Below are positions 56,701 through 64,000 of a stretch of DNA of 64,000 bases, one piece after another. A program made the translations under genes and the position numbers. The notes under the pieces were generated by a model, which did no database searches, had not been told where the DNA came from, and worked only from the letters and a program-made list of their open reading frames with translations. The stretch's first letter is position 1, and every line of letters starts with the position of its first letter. The DNA is from Dipteris shenzhenensis (taxonomy: Eukaryota > Polypodiophyta > Polypodiopsida > Gleicheniales): NCBI GenBank assembly GCA_047967505.1, contig CM106538.1. One strand, written 5' to 3'.

Positions 56701-59700
56701 CGAGGGAATTCCCGAGGAAGAGGAAATCATCGTGGTGGACATTCCAGTCACAGTCATTTTGCAAATGAACATGGAAATATGTTTCTTGCAAGTGAGGAAT
56801 TGCATCATATTGATACAATGCACCTAGACACTGATTTCAATCCCAAAGAAAATTTTAGCTATCAAGTCGACCAAGTGGAACAGGATCCTTGGTACATTGA
56901 TAGCGGTGCATCATCTCATATGACAAATCATCACGAATGGTTCATAGAAATGAAGCCATTAGAAGGACAGAAAAATGTCATCTACGTAACAGACAATACA
57001 CCGAATCCAGTTCAAGGGACAGGTGTTATCCCTATGAACAATTTCACTAGTACAAAAGGATTAGTCAAAGATGTGCTCTATGTTCCGAAGCTCAGCAATA
57101 TCCTTTTGTCAGTAGGTCAAATGACGGAACACAACTATAAAGTCATCTTCGACGGTGATGAATGCACTATCAAAGACAAATCCAAAAGATGTCAGCTAGT
57201 AGCAAAAGGTGTCAAGGAAGGATGCTTATACAGAATGCTAGCTACAGTACCAGATAAGCATGCCATGTTAGCTCAAATGCAACAAATGCCACTATCTACA
57301 AAATGGCACAAGAGATATGGTCATGTCAACTTCAAGTACTTGTTAGATCTAAGGAATCAGAATATGGCAATTGGGATTCCGAAGCTACAGTTTCTTGGAA
57401 AAGTTTGTGAAGCATGCTGCTTCGGCAAACAAAAGCGAACCAACTTTGACAGAAGTACCTCTCGTGCATGAGGTATTCTTGATTTGATTCATATAGATGT
57501 ATGGGGTTATGCCCAGACCCGCAACATCAATGGTTCACTTTATTACTTGACCTTCATCGATGACTACAGCAGATATTGTTGGGTCTACTTTCTGAAAGAG
57601 AAATCTGAAGTGTTTTCTAGATTTCAAGAATTCAAAGCCATGGTAGAAAACCAGACAGGTACAAAGATCAACGTCATGAGATCAGATAGAGGAGGTGAAT
57701 ACATGTCTTCAGCATTCATGAGCTTTTGCAAAAATCACGGCATACGAAGACAATTCACATGTGCAGATACTCCTCAGCAGAATGCAATAGCTGAAAGGAA
57801 GAATGGGACTTTAGCAGACAGTGCTAGAGCAATGCTTAGTGAAAATCATCTTCCGAATCAGTATTGGGCAGAAGCAATAGCTACAGCAAACTACTTGCTT
57901 AATCGGCTTCCTACCGAACCGATACAAGGTATGACTCCTTATGAAGCATTCACTGGACACAAGCCACGCATTGGGCATCTCCGCATATTTGGTTGCATAG
58001 CATATGCCCACATACATGATGATCATTGCAGGAAATTGGATGCGAAGTCATGCAAATGCATCATGGTTGGCTACAGTGAAGAAAGCAAAGCATACAAATT
58101 GTATGATCCCATTAACTGCAAAGTCATTACCTCTAGAGATGTAATCTTTGATGAGGAATCAGAATGGAAAACCTCACCTACATAGGAGATAGAAGCATCG
58201 ACTTCACAGTCATCTATAGAATAGGTTGATGAAGAAGAGCAAGAATTGCCAGCAACACCCCAAGCAGTGCCACAGCAGCTCAAACGGTCTACTAGAGAAA
58301 GCAGACCACTAGCCAAATTGACATATGCTCAAAAAGACAAAGCAATTCAGGTGGAAACCACCAACTATGCTCTTATGACTACCATCATGGCTACAGAAGA
58401 GCTAGTGTACTTCGAAGACGCAGTAGACAAGCCAGAATGGCAAACTGCTATGAATGAAGAAATGGATGCTTTGTATAAAAATAACACTTGGGAATTATGC
58501 GACCTTCCACCAAGAAAGAAGGCCATAGCCAACAAATGGGTATATAAAGTGAAGTACAATCCAGATGGCAGTATTCAAAGATACAAAGTTGCAAAAGGAT
58601 TTGCACAACAATATGGTCAAGACTATGATGAGACTTATGCTCTAGTAGCAAAGATGGATTCCATACGGTTCTTGATATCACTAGCGACACTCAGCAAATG
58701 GAATGTGTATCAACTTGATGTCAAGAATGCATTTCTCAATGGTTATCTAGACGAGGAAGTCTATATGCAACAACCAATAGGTTATGTTGAACCAGGACAG
58801 GAGAATAAGTTTTGCCATCTCAAGAAAAGTCTCTATGGCTTAAAGCAAGCACCCAAAAGTTGGTACAGTAGAATTGACAAGTATTTTGCTGATCTGGGAT
58901 ACATGAAGTCCAATGCAGATCATACTCTCTACTACAAAGTTCAAGGGGAAGACATTACTATTGCACTTTTGTATGTAGATGATCTAATTGTGATAGGAAG
59001 CAAGGATAGCTTCATCAGAAAACTAAAACAAGATTTATCTGCAAAGTTCAACATGAAAGATCTTGGACTTATGCACTATTGTCTTGGAATTGAGTTCTGG
59101 AGAGATTCAGATAGCACATTTATGAGTCAGCTCAAGTATGTTGACAGTCTCCTGAAGAAGTTTCATATGGAAGATTGCAAGATTGCAGTCACTCCCATGG
59201 AACAGAGTTTGAAACTTACTAAAGATTCAGAAAAGCCTACAGTCAATGACAGATACTACAGGTAGCTCATTGGATCTCTTATATATCTGACAATCACACG
59301 GCCAGATATTTGTTATGCAGTAAGCTCACTAGCACAGTTTATGGCAAATCCAAAACAGTCTCACTGGAATGCAGCCAAAAGAGTCTTGAGATACATCAGA
59401 GGTACAAGACAGTTTGGGATAGAATACAGAGGAAGTCATCCACGGTTGCATGGATACTGTGACAGTGACTATGCTGGAGATCATGAGACAGGAGATCGAC
59501 ACAGGGATATGCATTTTTCCTTGGTCAAGGTGCTATATCATGGTTGTCGACGAACAAACAACCAACTGTTTCTTTGTCTTCGATTGAAGCAAAATATAGA
59601 GCACTCACTACAGGTGCATGTAAGGTTATATGGCTCAGAAGACTATTGTCAGAAACAGATTACTTTGATGAGTCAAAGCCAACAATAATATACTATGATA

Positions 59701-59890
59701 ATCAATTGGCTCAAGCATTGGCCAAAAATCCAGTATATCACTCCAAGACAAAGCACATTGATGTCAGAGAGCACTTCATTAGAGAAAGAGTGTTACTTGG
59801 TGACATCACACTGCAGCATTATGATAGCAAAGAAAATGTTGCAGACATCTTTACCAAACCACTTGGTAAAGAGCTATTCGAGAAACACTG
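56701..59890 (+). pseudogene. Copia B pol
   Basis: Protease WYIDSGASSHMTN (near 56890). Integrase zinc region KRYGHVNFKYL and CEACCFGK, then TGA at 57469-57471 (CGA in A). Core with IHIDVWGYA, MRSDRGGEY and TPQQNAIAERKN. TAG at 58183-58185. RT from about 58430 with EWQTAMNEEMDAL, LDVKNAFLNGYL and LLYVDDLIVIG (near 58975), then TAG at 59263-59265 (CAG in A). RNase H with [11 protein letters not shown], a one-base deletion near 59490, and a downstream frame to 59890 ([26 protein letters not shown]). Broken, but every domain is recognisable. Confidence 0.92.
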
Positions 59891-60021
59891 ATCAGCTCTT
59901 GGTTTGACGCAGAGGAAAGACATTCCCATTAAAGGGGTGTGATGGAATGTAATGCTCAATCCTTCTTCGATTCCCCAGAATCATCATCTTGAGGGAAGGC
60001 CTACTTCATGATGTTGATCTT

Positions 60022-60030
60022 GAGGGAAGG
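60022..60030 (+). other. Polypurine tract of copia B
   Basis: GAGGGAAGG directly before the 3' LTR. The same word occurs 31 bp upstream at 59991-59999. Confidence 0.85.
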
Positions 60031-60287
60031 TGTTGAGAGTTCATGCTCAACATCATGTGATCATCTGTGCATAGCACCATCACATGATCATATGTGCATA
60101 GCACTAACCTTATAGAGTGCTATAAAGGAAAGGGTTAGATCCCCTAACCCTAACCCTAAAAGGGTTTGTATATATTCTATTTTTTCAACTAAATCTAGTG
60201 TACAGTTAGTCATTTGTGGTGTGCTCTCTAGCTATGCCCTCTCTCCCCATCTCCACTCTTCTCCTCTCCCCTCTTCATATTTTGTCA
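60031..60287 (+). repeat. 3' LTR of copia B
   Basis: 257 bp. The U3 G-box seen in the 5' LTR has decayed to CACATG here. Confidence 0.95.
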
Positions 60288-60292
60288 AGGTG

Positions 60293-61377
60293 GGCTAAAG
60301 GTCAAGAGAGAAATGTGACATGGCTAAGATGGGGCGGCAGTGGTTAGGATTATGATGGAGAATATTTTGGAGGCCGTTAGGTGGTAGTGGCGTAGTGAGG
60401 TCTAGGTGGAAGATAAGGTTTTGTGCACGGAGTGCATTGAAGTGCATTTGCAAGGTTTGGGTGATGGTGCTTGGTGCAAGTGTATACGTGGCTAATTGTG
60501 TAGACACCTCCCTGTACATCTTGAACTCCTGCTGCTCGTGGTCTTCCAACCCTGACTTCTCAGAGTGGCCAGTGGCACATTGTCTTTCAATTTCTTCTTG
60601 GAGTGAGACCATGAGGTTCTTCTCTTGTGCCAAGAGATCCTGTAAGGATCAGATCTATTGGTTGTGGGACTCCTCTATGCAGGCATACTGCTACTTTGCC
60701 TGTGCTTGCTGCTCCAGTGTCGTGCGCAGGTCTAATTCTACTGTGTCCACCTATTCCATGAGTGTCTAGACTAGGGATTCACTAGTGGCGAGGCCATCCT
60801 TGACTTTTGTTAGAGTGAGCTCAAGCTCTTTTACCTTAGCCCGATATTCTTTGGCTCGATGTAGTGCAGCATGGCCCGTTGCCTGAGTTGCAACCATTGT
60901 CGACTAGCTTTCATCTGCCAAGAGCTAGGCTTGGATGAGATTGGAGGAGAGTTGTGAGGCTTGCTCTTGCCTCCTCTGTAAGATCATGCAGGCGACTTGT
61001 AGCAGTTGTGCCATGGCTTCAAAGAGATTCATCTCCATGATATCTATGCATGACAACTATTCTACCATCATGGCTAAGCCTCGTGTTGCCCTATACTGGG
61101 GCACACTGCAAAATGATATGGCCTCTACTACGCCTGCCCATGGCATGGAAGAGGTGTCGGTGGTGAAGGATGATGGCTCTTGAGGGGTGGTGGAGACAGA
61201 GATGAAGGGAGTAGTGGGGGTGGTCGGCACAGTTTCGGCTCTTGTATGGAGGCCGATATTGATGGTGTCATCACCTTGGAGGTCTTCAATGAGAATAGGC
61301 AGTCCGTGCACCTGTTTGTCCTTATCTTGAGGAGCTAACAGCTGTAGGCATAGTTGTCGTTGCATGAATTCATGCAA
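60293..61377 (-). pseudogene. Decayed coiled-coil-like protein of unknown family
   Basis: A single minus-strand frame from 61377 to 60295 is readable apart from TAG/TGA stops, many at likely former CAG codons. The N-terminal part is rich in Thr/Ser/Pro (ETVPTTPTTPFISVSTTP). The C-terminal part is helical and Glu/Gln/Leu-rich (KVKELELTLTKVKDG, QEKNLMVSLQEEIERQ). Copia B inserted right at its 3' end. No domain is recognised; it could be a retroelement protein or a dead host gene. Confidence 0.4.
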
Positions 61378-61620
61378 CTAGCTTTCCTTATATTGGTTGA
61401 GCGGCTGACTTGCACCTGAGTGACCAGAGTGGCACTTGGTGTTGTCCTCGCTCTCTTGGGCCTTGTTTCTATCTCTTCCTGCTCGGCCTGTACAGGAACA
61501 GTGGCAGATTTCTTGACAAGGCCGAAGCCGACTTGCGGATGCTAACTTTTAAGTAATAGAGGATCGGCATGTACAACATGGGATTGCCGATGACGTCCCC
61601 GTGGGTGCTAAGATCATCTC

Positions 61621-62275
61621 TCATCTAGCTGCAGTAGTAGTTAGCCCAATTCGTCTCCTGGAAGTTCACCATTCTCAGCAAGATATTGGGCACAACTGAT
61701 TGATTATGGTCCATGTGCTTCACTTGAGTGAGCCATTGCAGGGCTCTTGCTAGGCGCTCTGCCTTGAGCTTCTGGATGGTGGTGAACTGGATGCAACATC
61801 TGCAATTGTGGCAGTCGTAGTAGTGACAGACTGTCTTTAGGGAGTCGAGCTTCTTTTTTTGCTTGGAGTATTTCTTTGCCACCATTGGCAAGTTGAATAC
61901 TATCCGCACCTTGATCTGGTAGTGGTGGGGATTGCTAGCTGCATCATGTAGGACACCAATGTTGGTGTTGATGTCGTATGTCTCGAGGAATTCCACCAGC
62001 AGTGTCATGTCCAAGTGGCACGGGAATCACTGCTACTCTTCCCAAGCCTCTGCAAAGTTAAGTGTCTCCACAACTGCTAGGTCTTGGAGAGTGGCATATG
62101 CTGCTACTGTGGTAGTGGAGGATGTAATCTAACCCTCGTAAGCAAAGCATGAGTGGATCACACAAGCATATAGCTCTTGGAGCCATGCTTCTCCCAATGG
62201 CGAGTGCGCTTGTGAACGCACGATCTTGTACTCGCCTGCGGTTGCCGTTAGGGTGCACTTTTGTGTTCTCATGGG
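61621..62275 (-). pseudogene. Decayed coding sequence of unknown family
   Basis: One minus-strand frame from ATG 62275 reads RTQKCTLTATAGEYKIVRSQ, LGEAWLQELYACVIHSCF, then past TAG stops MDMTLLVEFLETYDINTNIG and CHYYDCHNCRCCIQF (Cys/His cluster, near 61810) to 61625. A frame shift separates it from the coiled-coil part at 60.3-61.4 kb, but both are on one strand and may be one former gene. The Cys/His cluster could bind metal; the family is unknown. Confidence 0.38.
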
Positions 62276-64000
62276 GGGCATGCCTGCTATAGCTGGCTCA
62301 TCTTGAGTAGCATGTCTAGTGGAGGTGTCTTCATCCTATAAGTCCTCCATGCTTATTTTGGTCGGCATTCAAATTGTGGCCGAAGGAGTGGTCTGAGAAT
62401 CTGATGGGCCAGTGGCCTCTAGAATAGGGCGAGGGTGGAGACCCAAGTCAGCTTTGAACTCATAGAAGTCATGTTTGGATTCCATGGCAAACAGAAGTGG
62501 AAGTTGCATGATGAGGGAATCGGTGGATGAGGAAGAACAAGAGGACATAAATTTGCCGGTGGGGATGTAGAGGAAGTGGGCAAGAAACTATCAGATTTTT
62601 GGATAAATTTTGACATAGTTTTGCTGTAACAGCTATGGCAATGACCCATAGTGGGGTAGGCCTACTTGTATAGATTTCTATCCCCACAATCGATGGGATA
62701 TTGGTATGGCGACGATCGGTGCTGAATTTGATGGTGACAGCCACCGGCGAACCTCGATGGCAACGATCGGCATGGAGTGTCTTATGCTGTGACCGGCATG
62801 GTACTCGAATGGCAATGGGGCGGTATTGTTTGGCTGGCGATGACCTGGTGGGGTATTGTTATTGTGACGGTCGACGGGGGTCGGTGGTGTAATGGCTTGG
62901 CGATGGTCGACGATGAACATTTCAGTGATGGTCAGTGGGGAACATTTCGATGATGTCAGTGGTGAACATTTTAGCGATGGTTAGCGGGGTAGTGATTGTG
63001 TAAGAATAGGGAAAAGAAAAGGAAGGGGGAGTGGGGTGGGGAAAAATGTCGACTGAGCAGAGTGCACTTGTGTTGTGCAACATGATAGTGAGGTCAGCGT
63101 GCAAGAACATGAACACTTGTAAAAATGCAAGAATGGACCCGAATCACCTGGTGCTAACCGTGTGTGTGTTTCGTGTGCTCGACAGGGACTAGTGGGCCAT
63201 GGGTGCATCGCGTGAGATGCCTACCGTACTAACTCACCTAGACCTAGACGTGATGACTATGATGAATGCAGTGGAGGTAGGTGTCGTACTGCAGCATAGT
63301 AAGTGAGGAGCCATGTAGAGTATGTGTCCAGCTTGTCCTTACCTTGGACGCCAAAGGCACCTTTGTGTCAGACTTGGTTGTTGTCGCGAGGTTTGACTTT
63401 GAGTGTCCATCCCCAAGGTGAGGTTCTTGTGTAACTCTTCATGGGATGGAATTCGGGTATTGTAGAGTTCCTCAACTGGTGGTGGCGATGCCTGTGTTGA
63501 GTCAGGCTACCCATGGCACCAGGGTATATTTGGTACCTTGAGGCTGGCCTACAGTTGGCAGGTTCTTGTGATGTTGCCTTTGATGCCTTCGAGGTTTGCA
63601 CTGTCTTTTTTTGGATCCAAGAGACTTTGTTGTCTTGGCTACCCAAACGGGTGGTGTTGCTCGAGGTGGCGGTGGATGAGGCATGAGCGTTGGGCGCGGC
63701 TTTCTCCAGGTAGTGAATGTGTGTGGGGGAAGTGATCTTGAGGTGACTGGAGCTGCTGTTGCTTTGTTACCATTCTCTAGGCATTAGTTCCGATCGAGGT
63801 GATGTTGGGTGCAGAGGATAGCATCTCGTACTTGCAGCTCTCGAATTTCTTGAGCAGAGGATGGTAGTGTTGGCTGAGTGTGCAATAGCATTGGTTTACC
63901 AACACTACAATGAGCTTTCTTCTCCTTTCGAGTTGGGCCCTTAAGTGGTGTGCTGGTGGAGGCTGGGGCTTCTAGTTGGCTTTGTTGCATCACTTCATTA
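62276..64000. other. No gene firmly recognised
   Basis: Short minus-strand frames at 63368-63646 and 63784-63993 are Gln/Ser/Pro/Thr-rich and basic and could be further pieces of the decayed gene to the left. A GATCGGCATGG/GGCGATGGTCG-rich stretch lies at 62690-62990. Nothing is identifiable. Confidence 0.35.

Larger units (their letters stand above)
53022..60287 (+). mobile_element. Complete Ty1/copia element B
   Basis: 7266 bp with 257-bp LTRs at both ends, tRNA-Met primer site, long leader, gag-pol and purine tract, flanked by AGGTG at 53017-53021 and 60288-60292. The LTRs differ at about five positions by eye (about 98%). Pol carries several TAG/TGA stops and one frameshift near 59490. 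Same family as A, opposite orientation. Confidence 0.96.

Overview
This is a land-plant nuclear segment. The evidence is a class B heat-shock factor gene with the intron inside its DNA-binding domain, CACTA transposon remnants, and a dense load of Ty1/copia and Ty3/gypsy LTR retrotransposons. The sequence does not settle the lineage; long GA/CT tracts and minisatellites are abundant. No bacterial-type operons, CRISPR arrays, rRNA or convincing tRNA genes were seen. The only apparently intact host gene is the heat-shock factor on the minus strand at 9513-11038. It is two exons joined across a 299-bp GT-AG intron and predicts 408 residues ending in the KLFGV repressor region typical of class B factors.

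Layout. 1-6941: copia element A (minus), 3' end beyond the window. 7109-8245: CACTA fragment (plus). 9513-11038: HSFB gene. 11-16.4 kb: gene-poor, with GA tracts and short tandem duplications. 16.4-17.3 kb: decayed CACTA TNP2-type transposase (minus). 19.2-21 kb: unrecognised decayed coding sequence. 21.3-22.2 kb: three simple or minisatellite arrays. 22.2-33 kb: decayed gypsy element E (minus), split by copia element C (plus, 27290-32868, target duplication GTTGT). 33.4-42.3 kb: two copies of an LTR-like, G/GA-rich module, the first split by copia element D (minus, 34292-39867, target duplication GTGGA). 42.3-43.2 kb: 5' fragment F of the C/D family. 44-46 kb: gypsy scraps on both strands. 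47.9-49.2 kb: a 1.37-kb CT tract. 50.7-52.1 kb: a small LTR pair with a tRNA-Met-type primer site and no coding interior (TRIM-like). 53022-60287: copia element B (plus, target duplication AGGTG), same family as A and inverted to it. 60.3-64 kb: decayed minus-strand coding sequence of unknown family with a coiled-coil character.

How the parts relate. A and B form a roughly 6.8-kb inverted pair about 46 kb apart. C and D form a 5.6-kb inverted, tail-to-tail pair only 1.4 kb apart. Comparing copies, almost every premature stop in these elements is CAG to TAG, which fits decay by deamination of methylated cytosine in CHG context. C and D share one in-frame TAG exactly between gag and protease. 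The A/B family has an unusually long (2.4-2.6 kb) leader between primer site and gag. In A this leader carries thirteen 18-bp repeats, several holding TGACGTGG-type bZIP cores. I see no clearly new multi-gene system; the most useful leads are the shared gag/pol UAG, the long variable leader, the TRIM-like element and the nested or inverted architecture.
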